From: G965277745 sp965277745
GTDB lineage: Bacteria > Pseudomonadota > Gammaproteobacteria > Cardiobacteriales > Cardiobacteriaceae
DNA length: 64,000 nucleotides
Assembly (NCBI GenBank): GCA_965277745.1
Contig: OZ255837.1
Location: 744,001 to 808,000, forward strand
Direction: 5' to 3'
The position numbers and the translations under genes were made by a program. The notes below the pieces were generated by a model. The model was not told where the DNA came from and did no database searches. It saw only the letters and a list, made by a program, of their open reading frames with translations. The first letter of the stretch is position 1. Each line of letters starts with the position of its first letter. This document shows, one piece after another, positions 51,944-60,918 of this stretch.

Positions 51944-54090
51944 GAACGAGCTTCAAGCGGATGCTCGGTTCCGTGACCCTGGGGTCGCTCGGCATCGCCG
52001 CCACGCTGTTTTCCATTTATCGCCTCAGCCAGTCCGCCACCCTTCCGGAAACAGCCGATCCACACTACGTCAAGATGCTCAGCCTGACGCTGATCGGACT
52101 GACTGTCCTGTTGTTTGTCACCCTCTGGCAGATCGCCACTCTCGTTCACCATCTACGCAAGCATCATGTCGGTGCTCGCCTCTCCCTTTCCTTCGCCCTA
52201 CGCATGCTGCTTGCCGCCTTGGTGCCGATTGGCATCATCGGTGTCTTCTCTTGGTCGTTTCTTTCCTACGATCTCGGCAAAACCTTCAACAGCCGCGTCG
52301 CGATCACCCTGCAAGACGCCCTGCAACTGACCCGCACTTCGATCACCTTGCGTGCCAATCAGGCACTCGAGCAAACCCGCACGCTGGCCAATTTGATGGT
52401 GCAGATGAAATACACCGACGTCGTCAGCACGATCGAACCGCTACGCCAGCAAGGTGATCTCATCGAACTGGCCGAATTCGATCACCAGGGCAACCTGGTC
52501 GCCTTCGCCCATCGCAATCCGGCGGTGATGACAGTCGCTCCCCCCACGAGCGCCGCACTCATCGGCGTCAACGAAGGTGGGGAATACTTCGAGTTCACCA
52601 GCGACGAAGAAAACGACTACACCATCAAAGTGCTCGCGAAAATCGACAAACCGGGTCTGAGCACCTACTACCTGCAAGCGATATACGCGATGCCGCCGCG
52701 CTTTAACACGCTCGCTGACTCGGTGCGCGAAAACTATCGCCAATACCAGTCATACAACTACCTGCAACCCCACATCACCACCAGTTTGCTGCTCGTGCTC
52801 GGATTGATTCTCGCCCTCACCATCCTCACCGCGCTGTGGATCAGCACGATTTTCGGCGAATCGATGACCCGCCCCTTGAGAGAATTGATCCAAGCCACGC
52901 AGAAAGTCACGAGCGGCGACTTTCGCACCGCGGTCACCGTCATGCCGAACAACGACCTCGGCGCCCTCGGCAACAACTTCAACATCATGCTGACGACCTT
53001 ACGCGAGGCCGAAGAAATGAATAAGCGGATTCAGGCGCAATTGACCGAGAAGAACACCTTCCTCGACAGCATTCTCGACAACATCACCGCCGGCGTCGTG
53101 ACCTTCGACTGGCGGGGACGCCTGCAAACCGTCAACCAGGCGGCAGCGGCGATTTTGGACAGCGACATGACAGGGCATTTCGGGCGTCGTCCGCTCGTTG
53201 CGGGGCAGACGCCGGAGGACACCTACGATGAAATGATGCTCGGCCTTGGCGAACACCTGGGGGAAAGTATCTGGCACCACGAACTCATCCTGTCACGCTT
53301 TTCCGAACGGCGCATTGTCATCTGCCGCGGCAGCCGACTGCCGGGGCAGAACAGCAAAAACCGCGGCGGCCAGGTGATCGTGTTCGAGGATGTCACCGAA
53401 TTTCAGCAAAATCAACGCAACGCGGCCTGGGAAGAAGTCGCAAGACGCCTCGCTCACGAAATCAAGAATCCGTTGACCCCGATCCGCCTGCAAAGCGAAC
53501 GCTTGCAGCGCAAACTCGGCGACAAACTGGAAACGGCGCACGACCGTCATCTCCTCGAACGCGCCACCCAAACCATCATCGGCCAGGTGGAGGCGATGCA
53601 GCAACTGGTCCAGGACTTCGGCCAGTTCGCCAAGCCGCTGGAAATACGCCGCCAGGCGATCGACCCCGGAGCGCTGCTCGGCGAAATCGCCGAACTGTAT
53701 CGGGAAAGCCCGTTGACCCTGGATATCCAGGAAGCGCTGCCCCCTGTGGCGGTCGATCCGGGACAGCTGCGTCAAGTCATGCTCAACCTGACCAAGAACG
53801 CGCTCGAGGCCTGCGCGGAAAACACCCATCCGCAAATTCTCTGGCGCGCCTGGCGCGACGATCGCCACCTGATCGTCAGCGTCGAAGACAACGGTCCTGG
53901 TTTTCGAGATCTCAGCAAAGACCCGTTCGAACCCTACGTGACCGACAAAAGCAGAGGCAGCGGATTGGGGCTTGCGATCGTCAAAAAAATCATCTCCGAA
54001 CACCAGGGCATCATCAAAGCCGGACACGGGAAACGATTGAACGGTGCTAAAATCACTTTCACCCTTCCGATAGAAGAAACGCATGAGTAA
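51940..54090 (+). CDS. NtrY-like sensor histidine kinase
   Basis: 716 residues, membrane sensor kinase. Two N-terminal membrane helices, a long extracytoplasmic region, another membrane helix around residue 285 (LLLVLGLILALTILTALW), then HAMP (RPLRELIQATQKV), a PAS domain (FLDSILDNITAGVVTFD), a HisKA helix with the phospho-acceptor H506 in LAHEIKNPLTPIRL, and the HATPase boxes (LTKNALEA, VEDNGPGF, GSGLGLAIVKKI). It is paired with the regulator gene, overlapping it by eight bases. The signal sensed is unknown; NtrY relatives are linked to nitrogen or redox/envelope stress. Confidence 0.92.
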   Translation: MRTSFKRMLGSVTLGSLGIAATLFSIYRLSQSATLPETADPHYVKMLSLTLIGLTVLLFVTLWQIATLVHHLRKHHVGARLSLSFALRMLLAALVPIGIIGVFSWSFLSYDLGKTFNSRVAITLQDALQLTRTSITLRANQALEQTRTLANLMVQMKYTDVVSTIEPLRQQGDLIELAEFDHQGNLVAFAHRNPAVMTVAPPTSAALIGVNEGGEYFEFTSDEENDYTIKVLAKIDKPGLSTYYLQAIYAMPPRFNTLADSVRENYRQYQSYNYLQPHITTSLLLVLGLILALTILTALWISTIFGESMTRPLRELIQATQKVTSGDFRTAVTVMPNNDLGALGNNFNIMLTTLREAEEMNKRIQAQLTEKNTFLDSILDNITAGVVTFDWRGRLQTVNQAAAAILDSDMTGHFGRRPLVAGQTPEDTYDEMMLGLGEHLGESIWHHELILSRFSERRIVICRGSRLPGQNSKNRGGQVIVFEDVTEFQQNQRNAAWEEVARRLAHEIKNPLTPIRLQSERLQRKLGDKLETAHDRHLLERATQTIIGQVEAMQQLVQDFGQFAKPLEIRRQAIDPGALLGEIAELYRESPLTLDIQEALPPVAVDPGQLRQVMLNLTKNALEACAENTHPQILWRAWRDDRHLIVSVEDNGPGFRDLSKDPFEPYVTDKSRGSGLGLAIVKKIISEHQGIIKAGHGKRLNGAKITFTLPIEETHE

Positions 54091-55447
54091 ACAAGCTGCC
54101 GCCACCATCCTCGTCGTCGATGACGAGGAAATGATCCGAGCGAGCCTGATCGACATTCTCGAAGACGAAGGATACCGGGTAGTCGGGGCGGAAAATGCCG
54201 ATGCCGCGCGCACGGAATACCAAAAGCAACAGCCGGAACTCGTTCTTCTCGACATCTGGATGCCCGACAGTGACGGGATTTCCCTTTTGCGCGAGTGGCA
54301 GGGGCAAAAACAATTGCGCGGTGCGGTGATCATGATGAGTGGCCACGGCACCATCGAGACCGCGGTCGAGGCGACCAAACTCGGTGCCTACGATTTCCTC
54401 GAAAAGCCGCTTTCCACCGCGAAATTGCTGCTGACCGTCGAACGAGCCCTGCAAACCCAGAAACTGATCGCGCAAAACGCCGAACTCAAGGCGCGCATCG
54501 ACCCGCCGGTGGAAATCATCGGGCACAGCGCGGAAATGACGGCGGTGCGCGAACAGGCGTCGGTACTCGCCGCGCAGCAGATGCCGGTACTTCTCACCGG
54601 CGCCGCCGGCAGCGGCAAACAGCATCTCGCCAATTTCATTCATCAACACAGCGGACAACGCAACGCGAGCTTCATCAGGGCCAACCTCGCGGCGATGGAA
54701 AGTGGCGAAATCATGACGGCGCTGATCGGCAACAGACGGCGCCCGGGGCTGATCGCGCAGGCGGAAAACGGCACCCTGTTCATCGATGAAATCATCGCCT
54801 TGCCGGCGGATTGCGAGCGCTTGCTCATCGGTCTGATCGAAAACCACCGCTATCTCCCCGGCAACGACAGCGCCCAACGAACGATCGAAGTACGCCTGCT
54901 CCTCGCCTCGAGACTCCCGCCGGCGCTGCTCGAAGAACGGCTCGATCCGGCCCTGTTCGACCAGATCACCGTCGCCACCCTGGCGCTGCCACCGCTCGAA
55001 GCGCACAGCGCCGACGTACCGGAATTGCTCGAATATTTCAGTAAATACTTCGCCGACTGCGAACAGATGACCTACCGCCATTTCACCCTCGCCGCGCAGA
55101 ACGCGCTGCGTCAGCACAGCTGGCCCGGCAACATCCGCGAAGTACGCAATCTCGTGCAGCGACTCCTGCTTCAAAGCGACGCCGCCGAAATCAGCGCCGA
55201 AGAAGCGGAAAAAGCGCTTACCCCGAACACACGCAAAATGCAAGACGGCCTGTGGTCGCAGATCATCCCGAAAGACCTCAGCCTGCGCGAGGCGCGTGAT
55301 CTTTTCGAGTACCAATATCTACTCGAACAATTCCGCCATTGCAACGGCAATATCGCCCGACTCGCCGGGCGCGTCGGCATGGACAGAACCAACCTGTACC
55401 GCAAACTGCGCAGCCTCGGCATCGACCCGACAGAAAAACCGCAATAA
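54083..55447 (+). CDS. NtrX-like response regulator with degenerate AAA+ domain
   Basis: 454 residues. Receiver domain with acidic pair VVDDEEM and phospho-acceptor D57 in LLDIWMPD. The central AAA+ domain has an altered Walker A (GAAGSGKQ near residue 175) and Walker B (TLFIDEI), but the region that should carry the sigma54-contacting GAFTGA loop is replaced by a shorter SGEIMTALIGNRRRPG stretch. The C-terminal Fis-type helix-turn-helix is present (NGNIARLAGRVGMDRTNLYRKL). It therefore probably binds DNA without activating sigma54 polymerase. Overlaps the kinase gene; the pair closes the operon starting at def. Confidence 0.9.
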   Translation: MSKQAAATILVVDDEEMIRASLIDILEDEGYRVVGAENADAARTEYQKQQPELVLLDIWMPDSDGISLLREWQGQKQLRGAVIMMSGHGTIETAVEATKLGAYDFLEKPLSTAKLLLTVERALQTQKLIAQNAELKARIDPPVEIIGHSAEMTAVREQASVLAAQQMPVLLTGAAGSGKQHLANFIHQHSGQRNASFIRANLAAMESGEIMTALIGNRRRPGLIAQAENGTLFIDEIIALPADCERLLIGLIENHRYLPGNDSAQRTIEVRLLLASRLPPALLEERLDPALFDQITVATLALPPLEAHSADVPELLEYFSKYFADCEQMTYRHFTLAAQNALRQHSWPGNIREVRNLVQRLLLQSDAAEISAEEAEKALTPNTRKMQDGLWSQIIPKDLSLREARDLFEYQYLLEQFRHCNGNIARLAGRVGMDRTNLYRKLRSLGIDPTEKPQ

Positions 55448-55448
55448 A

Positions 55449-56114
55449 ATGGCAAGAACCGCTCTATCGCCACAACTAACCCTGGCGGGCGCTGCACCCA
55501 GTGGTACGGTTATGCCGGGGATCGTCACCTACTGGAACGATAAACGTGGCTACGGCTTTATCGATGTCGGACAAGGCCGGGGCAACGTTTTCTTCCATAT
55601 TTCCGCTTTCGCTTACCGCTATCGACGCCCGCGCAAAGGCGAGGCGGTGACCTGCCTGCTCCAAGCCGCCGCATCGCCTTCACGGCCCGCCGCCGCACGG
55701 GTGGTGCGACAAGGAGATGAAAAAGCGCTGTTCCGCGACCACCCGAACAACCTGCGACAGGAAAAACTGTTTTTCTTCGAAGGCAACCTATATGTCCTTT
55801 TCGACATCCTTTTTTTCGCGGTGCTTACCTGGCTATCCGCGCCGATCGCTCTCGCCTACGCCGTCATCAGCGTCCTCAGTGTCGCCCTTTACAGCTACGA
55901 CAAATACGCCGCCATCGCCGGCAAGCAGCGGGTGCCGGAAGCGAGCTTCTATCTTTCTTCGCTCTTGGGTGGCTGGCCCGGCGCGCTGATTGCCCGCCCG
56001 TTCCTGCGTCATAAAGTCAGCAAAAATCGTTTCATCCTTTTCTTCTGGATGACGATCGTGGTCAATCTCTTTTGCCTGCAACTACTGATCTGGTACATTT
56101 ACAACGGCACTTGA
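55449..56114 (+). CDS. Cold-shock domain / DUF1294 membrane protein
   Basis: 221 residues. The N-terminal 70 residues resemble a cold-shock OB fold (GIVTYWNDKRGYGFIDV with the RNP1-like KRGYGFI, then NVFFHISAF, RNP2-like). The C-terminal part has three to four membrane helices with the DUF1294 signature SVALYSYDKYAA and PEASFYLSSLLGGWPGA. Such fusions are known but their role is not; a membrane-tethered nucleic-acid binder is inferred. It starts one base after the regulator stop. Confidence 0.88.
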   Translation: MARTALSPQLTLAGAAPSGTVMPGIVTYWNDKRGYGFIDVGQGRGNVFFHISAFAYRYRRPRKGEAVTCLLQAAASPSRPAAARVVRQGDEKALFRDHPNNLRQEKLFFFEGNLYVLFDILFFAVLTWLSAPIALAYAVISVLSVALYSYDKYAAIAGKQRVPEASFYLSSLLGGWPGALIARPFLRHKVSKNRFILFFWMTIVVNLFCLQLLIWYIYNGT

Positions 56115-56121
56115 GCGACAC

Positions 56122-56150
56122 TTGTCAAGCACGGCGAACCTTTCTATAGT
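56122..56150 (+). promoter_or_regulatory. Sigma70-type promoter of the pgm-pgi pair
   Basis: TTGTCA (56122-56127), 17-base spacer, TATAGT (56145-56150). Transcription would start near 56157. A start codon at 56164 would then have only a few leader bases, which supports using ATG 56185. Confidence 0.7.
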
Positions 56151-56184
56151 TCGACCATTGTTTATGACAAAACCGGGAAAATTC

Positions 56185-57801
56185 ATGGACAGCGAGACGA
56201 TTTTCTTCACCCCCTTCGACGACCAGCGTCCGGGCACATCCGGTCTGCGCAAGCCGATTTCGCGCTTCACCGAGACGCACTACACAGAAAGCTTCTTCCA
56301 GGCGATATTGAACACCCTCGGCGCCAGCGGGAAAAGCCTCGTCGTCGGCGGGGACGGTCGCTACCACAACGACATCGCGATCGACACCCTGATCCGCATG
56401 ACCGCCGCCCAGGGCGTCGAACGGCTGATCGTCGGAGAAAACGGCCTGCTTTCGACACCCGCCGCCTCGCACCTTATCCGCCATTATCACGCCGACTACG
56501 GAATCATCCTTTCGGCGAGCCACAATCCCGGCGGCGCGCACGGGGATTTCGGAATCAAATGCAACCTTGACGCCGGCCAACCGGCCCCGGAAAGCGTGAC
56601 CGAAGCCCTCTTCGCGGCCAGTAAAACGCTGCGCGAATACCGCATCGCCGACTGCGAAGTGCCGCCGCTCGTCAAGGGCAGCTACCGTATCGGCGCGATG
56701 ACGATGGACGTGATCGACAGTACCGCGGCGTATGCCGAATTGATGGAAAGCCTGTTCGATTTCGCGGCGATCCGCCTCTGGCTTGGCAAGCATCCCATCT
56801 TCTTCGACGCCATGCACGCTGTGACCGGCCCCTACGCCAAGGCGATTTTCCACGAGCGCCTCGGTTTGCCCGAAAACTACCTCCTTGGGGCGTCGCCGCG
56901 CCCGGATTTTGGCGGCGGCCATCCCGATCCGCAACCCGCGCACGTACGAACCCTGACAGAGGCGATGAAGGCACACCCGGAAGTCGTCATGGGCTGCGCC
57001 AGCGACGGCGACGGCGATCGCAACCTCATCATCGGGCGCACAGGCTTCGTCAACCCCTGCGACAGCCTCGCGATCATCGCCGACCGCCACGCGAGCATCC
57101 CCTGCCTGCAATCGCTGCGTGGCGTCGGCCGCTCGATGCCGAGCAGCCGCGCGGTCGATGTGGTCGCCGCCGCGAAAGGGCTGATCTGCTACGAGACCCC
57201 GACCGGCTGGAAATTTTTCGCCAATCTCCTCGAAGCGGACAACATTCAACTGTGCGGCGAAGAAAGCTTCGGCACCGGCGGCAATCACGTCCGTGAGAAA
57301 GACGGCCTCTGGGCGATTCTCTGCTGGCTCAATCTCCTCGCCGCAAGCGGTAAAACCCCGGACGAGATCCGCAAAGACCACTGGAAAACCTACGGGCGCC
57401 ACCATTTCAATCGCTTCGACTTCTCCGGGCTTGAAAAAAGCGCCGCGGAAAAGATGCTGAACGCCTTCGAGGCGGCACTCGACAAACAAATCGGCCAAAG
57501 TATCGGGGGGCTCACCATCACCACCGCCGGACAATTTCATTACAGCGACCCGACAAGCGGCGAAAAAAGTCCGGGGCAGGGCCTACAGATCCGCTTCGGG
57601 CGGCAGGCGCGGATTATCTGCCGTCTCTCCGGTACCGACGCCCACGGAACCACGCTGCGCCTGTACTGCGAATACTGGCAGCAACCGGACACCGCGGCAC
57701 CGGCGCTCGCCGGCACCACCTACACCCTGGCCAACCTCGCCCAGGGGATGATGGATTTGCAAGGCGCCTGCAACCGAAGCCAACCCGATACCATCGTCTG
57801 A
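56185..57801 (+). CDS. pgm: Phosphoglucomutase (alpha-D-glucose phosphate-specific)
   Basis: Interconverts glucose-1-P and glucose-6-P. 538 residues, of the Agrobacterium/eukaryote-like type rather than GlmM or E. coli Pgm. The opening FFTPFDDQRPGTSGLRK matches this type; the phosphoserine loop is ILSASHNPGG, the magnesium loop GCASDGDGDRN, and the sugar-binding loop CGEESFGTG. I start at ATG 56185 because the promoter lies just upstream; ATG 56164 is also in frame. It precedes pgi by 21 bases, linking glycogen/nucleotide-sugar supply to glycolysis. Confidence 0.92.
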   Translation: MDSETIFFTPFDDQRPGTSGLRKPISRFTETHYTESFFQAILNTLGASGKSLVVGGDGRYHNDIAIDTLIRMTAAQGVERLIVGENGLLSTPAASHLIRHYHADYGIILSASHNPGGAHGDFGIKCNLDAGQPAPESVTEALFAASKTLREYRIADCEVPPLVKGSYRIGAMTMDVIDSTAAYAELMESLFDFAAIRLWLGKHPIFFDAMHAVTGPYAKAIFHERLGLPENYLLGASPRPDFGGGHPDPQPAHVRTLTEAMKAHPEVVMGCASDGDGDRNLIIGRTGFVNPCDSLAIIADRHASIPCLQSLRGVGRSMPSSRAVDVVAAAKGLICYETPTGWKFFANLLEADNIQLCGEESFGTGGNHVREKDGLWAILCWLNLLAASGKTPDEIRKDHWKTYGRHHFNRFDFSGLEKSAAEKMLNAFEAALDKQIGQSIGGLTITTAGQFHYSDPTSGEKSPGQGLQIRFGRQARIICRLSGTDAHGTTLRLYCEYWQQPDTAAPALAGTTYTLANLAQGMMDLQGACNRSQPDTIV

Positions 57802-57822
57802 TCGCGAACAATGGAGAACCTC

Positions 57823-59397
57823 ATGAGCACTATCGACGAAAAATTACGTGAACATGCCGTGCGTATGCAGCGAACGTCACTCACCGCGCTGTTCGAAGAA
57901 GAACCGCAACGCGTTGCGCAATGGACCTGGCAGCATGCCGGCATTTACGCCGATCTGTCGAAAAACCACATTGACCGGCGGACGAAAACACTGTGGCGCG
58001 AATGGCTGCAAGTTAACGACGTGCGCGCGGGGATCGAGGCGATCATCCGCGGCGATAACGTCAACGCAAGCGAACGACGGCCCGCCCTGCATCACGCCCT
58101 GCGCGGCCCAGCAGCAAAAGCATTCGTCGTCAACGGCGTCGACGTCAACGCGGAAATCCGTGCCACGCGCCAGCGCATGCGAACCCTCGCCGAGGCCATC
58201 CGCAAAGGCCAGTGGAAAGGCTACAGCGGCAAAGCCATCAGCGATGTCGTCCACCTCGGCATCGGCGGTTCCGAACTCGGGCCGCGGTTGCTCTGCGAAG
58301 CTTTCAAACACCTCGCCGACGGCCCGAAAATCCACTTTCTCACCACCACCGATCCCCTCCAGATCGCCGCAATCAAGCGCTCGCTCGATCCGCAAACCAC
58401 CTTGCTGATCGTCGCCTCGAAAAGCTTCACCACCGAAGAAACGCTCGCCAACGCCGGCTTTCTGCGCGACTGGCTGCGCGCGGGCGGCGGCAAGGCCGCG
58501 GATCGACAGATGATCGCCCTGTCGGCGAACCGCGACAAAGCGGCTGCCTTCGGAATCGACAAAGAGCGCGTGCTCCCCTTCTGGGACTGGGTCGGCGGTC
58601 GCTTCTCGCTGTGGTCGGCGATTTCCCTTCCGTTCATCCTGCAAAACGGCTACGACAGCTACGCCGCCTTGCTTGCGGGCGCGCACGCGATGGACGATCA
58701 CTTTCAGGGAACAGAGTTGATGGACAATCTGCCGGTGCAACTCGCCCTCCTCGATTGCTGGTACAACCATTACTTTGCGATCAACAACCGCGCGGTGATC
58801 CTGTACGCGCACAGCCTCGCCGCCTTCCCGCAGTACCTTCAGCAGCTCGACATGGAAAGCCTCGGCAAACGCGCCGACCGAAACGGCAAAGCGCTCGAAA
58901 AACCGAGCGGCCTGATTATCTGGGGCGGAACCGGCAGCGAATCCCAGCACGCCTTCTTCCAGCTCCTGCACCAGGGACAGCGGCGTGTTCCACTTGATTT
59001 CATCGCCGTGAAAACGCCGCCGCGAGGCGAAGAAGCCGCGGCGCGTATCCTCAACGGCCACTGCCTCGCCCAGGCCGAAGCCCTGATGCGCGGGCGCGAC
59101 GAAAGCGACCTGCAAACCCTTCCCGCCGCCGAACGCTACGCGCGCACCTGCCCCGGCAACCGCCCGAGCACCACCTTGATTCTCGACGCGTTGACCCCGC
59201 AATGCCTCGGCGCGTTGATCGCGCTTTATGAACACAAGACCAGCGTGCTCGCCATGCTCTATCACGTCAACGCCTACGACCAATGGGGGGTGGAGCTCGG
59301 TAAGACACTCGCGAAAGGCACCGAAGCCAGTCTGCGCGGCGAAAACGTCGCCCATGACGCCTCCACCGCCGCTCTCCTCGAACACCTCATGTCCTGA
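57823..59397 (+). CDS. pgi: Glucose-6-phosphate isomerase
   Basis: Converts glucose-6-P to fructose-6-P. 524 residues. SIS-type motifs VHLGIGGSELGPRLL, VASKSFTTEETLANA and the family signatures (WDWVGGRFSLWSAISLP and the glutamate in GTGSESQHAFFQLLHQG) are present, and the C-terminal YDQWGVELGK is conserved. ATG 57823 has GGAG six bases upstream. Convergent with the hydrolase gene, only 45 bases away. Confidence 0.97.
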   Translation: MSTIDEKLREHAVRMQRTSLTALFEEEPQRVAQWTWQHAGIYADLSKNHIDRRTKTLWREWLQVNDVRAGIEAIIRGDNVNASERRPALHHALRGPAAKAFVVNGVDVNAEIRATRQRMRTLAEAIRKGQWKGYSGKAISDVVHLGIGGSELGPRLLCEAFKHLADGPKIHFLTTTDPLQIAAIKRSLDPQTTLLIVASKSFTTEETLANAGFLRDWLRAGGGKAADRQMIALSANRDKAAAFGIDKERVLPFWDWVGGRFSLWSAISLPFILQNGYDSYAALLAGAHAMDDHFQGTELMDNLPVQLALLDCWYNHYFAINNRAVILYAHSLAAFPQYLQQLDMESLGKRADRNGKALEKPSGLIIWGGTGSESQHAFFQLLHQGQRRVPLDFIAVKTPPRGEEAAARILNGHCLAQAEALMRGRDESDLQTLPAAERYARTCPGNRPSTTLILDALTPQCLGALIALYEHKTSVLAMLYHVNAYDQWGVELGKTLAKGTEASLRGENVAHDASTAALLEHLMS

Positions 59398-59442
59398 ACG
59401 GCACAAGCACGAAATTGGCGAAAATCTTTCGGTGTGCCTCGG

Positions 59443-60420
59443 CTAACGGAGATGAAAACGGTCGATATGGCGGTCGAACGCCACCCAGAATTGCCTCCGG
59501 AAACAATCCCGTTCCTGAAGGAGTTCATGTCGGGCCGCGGGAATCGCGGTAATCGTCACCCTCGGATTGGCGCTGAACATCGCCTCGGTCTTACGGTTGT
59601 CGACGATCCGCTCCTCACCTGCGAGCACCATGGTGATCGGCGGCAGAAGCGCATCGACGGCAAGTGTTTCGGCTTCCGCGGCGAGCGCTGTCTGGGCACG
59701 AAAGCAGGCGTCCAGCCATCCGAGCGAAATCCCGCGGATGTTCAGTCGAGGGTTACGAACAAGATAATCGATATTGCGCGTGTAGCGTCTGTCATCCGAT
59801 GTCCAGGGATTGTTCGGGTGAAACGACGGTCGCAAGGAACACGCAGGCGCTCGTCCTTGCCGATCTCTCGCAACGAAACGGGGTAGGGGTAAAGCGGAGA
59901 AATTCCCCGGTCTCGGCAGATGGCAGCGGGCAAAACCCAGTCGACCCAATCCACGCGCGAGGAAGCGCGCCGTAAACGCCAGCCAGTCCGGTCCGCCGAG
60001 GCCGAAAAACGGCGCGATCATCACCGCGCTCCGCCAGGTACCGGGATCGGCGACCAGCATCTTCATGCCGACCAGTCCCCCGGTGGAATGAGTGAGCAAC
60101 AGATCAGTTTCGATCCCCAGGCGCTGTCTGAGATGTTCCATGACCTCCCGGGTGTCGACGCAATATTCGTCAAGATCGCCGATATGACAAATATTGCGGC
60201 GCGCCATCACGCGCCCGGAACCACCCTGTCCGCGAAAATCGAATGCCACGCAGCCGAGATCGCGGGTCGCGAGTTCGCGGGCGGTCTCCTCATAGCATTC
60301 GATAAATTCGCCGAGCCCCTGAAGAATCAGAACATAGGCACGAACCTGCGCGGGCCGGGTGAAGCCGTAGCGCAGACGGATGCCGTTCGCGGCGGTGAAG
60401 CGCTCAATGGAAAAAATCAT
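59443..60420 (-). CDS. Alpha/beta hydrolase, lysophospholipase-like
   Basis: 325 residues, cytoplasmic alpha/beta hydrolase. LILQGLGEFIECYEE resembles the oxyanion lid of monoglyceride/lysophospholipases, FDFRGQGGSG follows, the nucleophile elbow is LLTHSTGGLVG (serine in HSTGG), and a C-terminal histidine is in AARHELLQERD. The aspartate is probably in VLAGEERIVDN. The segment around residues 195-225 (NFSALPLPRFVARDRQG) aligns poorly with what I expect, so a compensated frameshift there is possible. ATG 60420 has AGGAG well spaced. Substrate unknown. Confidence 0.82.
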   Translation of the reverse strand: MIFSIERFTAANGIRLRYGFTRPAQVRAYVLILQGLGEFIECYEETARELATRDLGCVAFDFRGQGGSGRVMARRNICHIGDLDEYCVDTREVMEHLRQRLGIETDLLLTHSTGGLVGMKMLVADPGTWRSAVMIAPFFGLGGPDWLAFTARFLARGLGRLGFARCHLPRPGNFSALPLPRFVARDRQGRAPACSLRPSFHPNNPWTSDDRRYTRNIDYLVRNPRLNIRGISLGWLDACFRAQTALAAEAETLAVDALLPPITMVLAGEERIVDNRKTEAMFSANPRVTITAIPAARHELLQERDCFRRQFWVAFDRHIDRFHLR

Positions 60421-60585
60421 CTCTTCTCCTGTTGCGATAACTTCGACATGGCAAGGGGTTACAGACAACTCTTTTTCAGGTGAGATTTTCACCGCACGCA
60501 AGGGGCGCGCTCATGATAACTTTCGCCTGAACTTTCATCAAGCCGTATTGGCGCGGTACATTGGGCAACAAGCGTGCCAAAACGA

Positions 60586-60611
60586 TCGTCGCTAATTATC
60601 GTCGCTAATTA
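60586..60611. repeat. 13-bp perfect tandem duplication
   Basis: TCGTCGCTAATTA occurs twice in immediate succession (60586-60598 and 60599-60611), spanning the stop codon of the small gene 60592-60822. The length of 13 shifts the frame, so the duplication has changed the C-terminus of that gene. Confidence 0.85.
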
Positions 60612-60822
60612 CGGAACTCGCTTTTCCGGTGATAGTCGGCGGCGGGATTTCCGTGCCGCCGACTACCATTTTTTTCTCCTTCGTTTTTCGATCTCCTCCA
60701 TCGCGAAGAGTTTGTACCGTTGGCGCCGTGGAGATAGGAGGCGCCTGTCGCTTCATGTATTGCGCAACGGATTCGGCCGCTTCGCCATAAGTCGATGATC
60801 TCCAAAAATATTTCTGAAACAT
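60592..60822 (-). CDS. Small protein of unknown function
   Basis: 76 residues from ATG 60822, which has a good AAGGAAG ribosome site. Reads FQKYFWRSSTYGEAAESV then a proline/threonine-rich, charged half (APPISTAPTVQTLRDGG). No signal peptide or membrane helix is clear. Divergent from the FadL-type gene, 96 bases away. Its last codons lie in a 13-base tandem duplication. No family recognised; coding status rests on the ribosome site and composition. Confidence 0.45.
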   Translation of the reverse strand: MFQKYFWRSSTYGEAAESVAQYMKRQAPPISTAPTVQTLRDGGDRKTKEKKMVVGGTEIPPPTITGKASSVISDDN

Positions 60823-60918
60823 GATACTTCCTTTAGCGACATATTTCGGAAACAGAGAACCTATATTTTCGAGAAGTATCGAAAACCCCTTTCTCCGCAG
60901 CAATTCGAGGTGAATATC

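Noticed and set aside
56125..57540. 471-codon open frame opposite pgm
   Set aside because: Antisense shadow of a GC-rich gene with clear family motifs on the other strand.
57877..59406. 509-codon open frame opposite pgi
   Set aside because: Antisense shadow; the plus strand encodes unmistakable glucose-6-phosphate isomerase.
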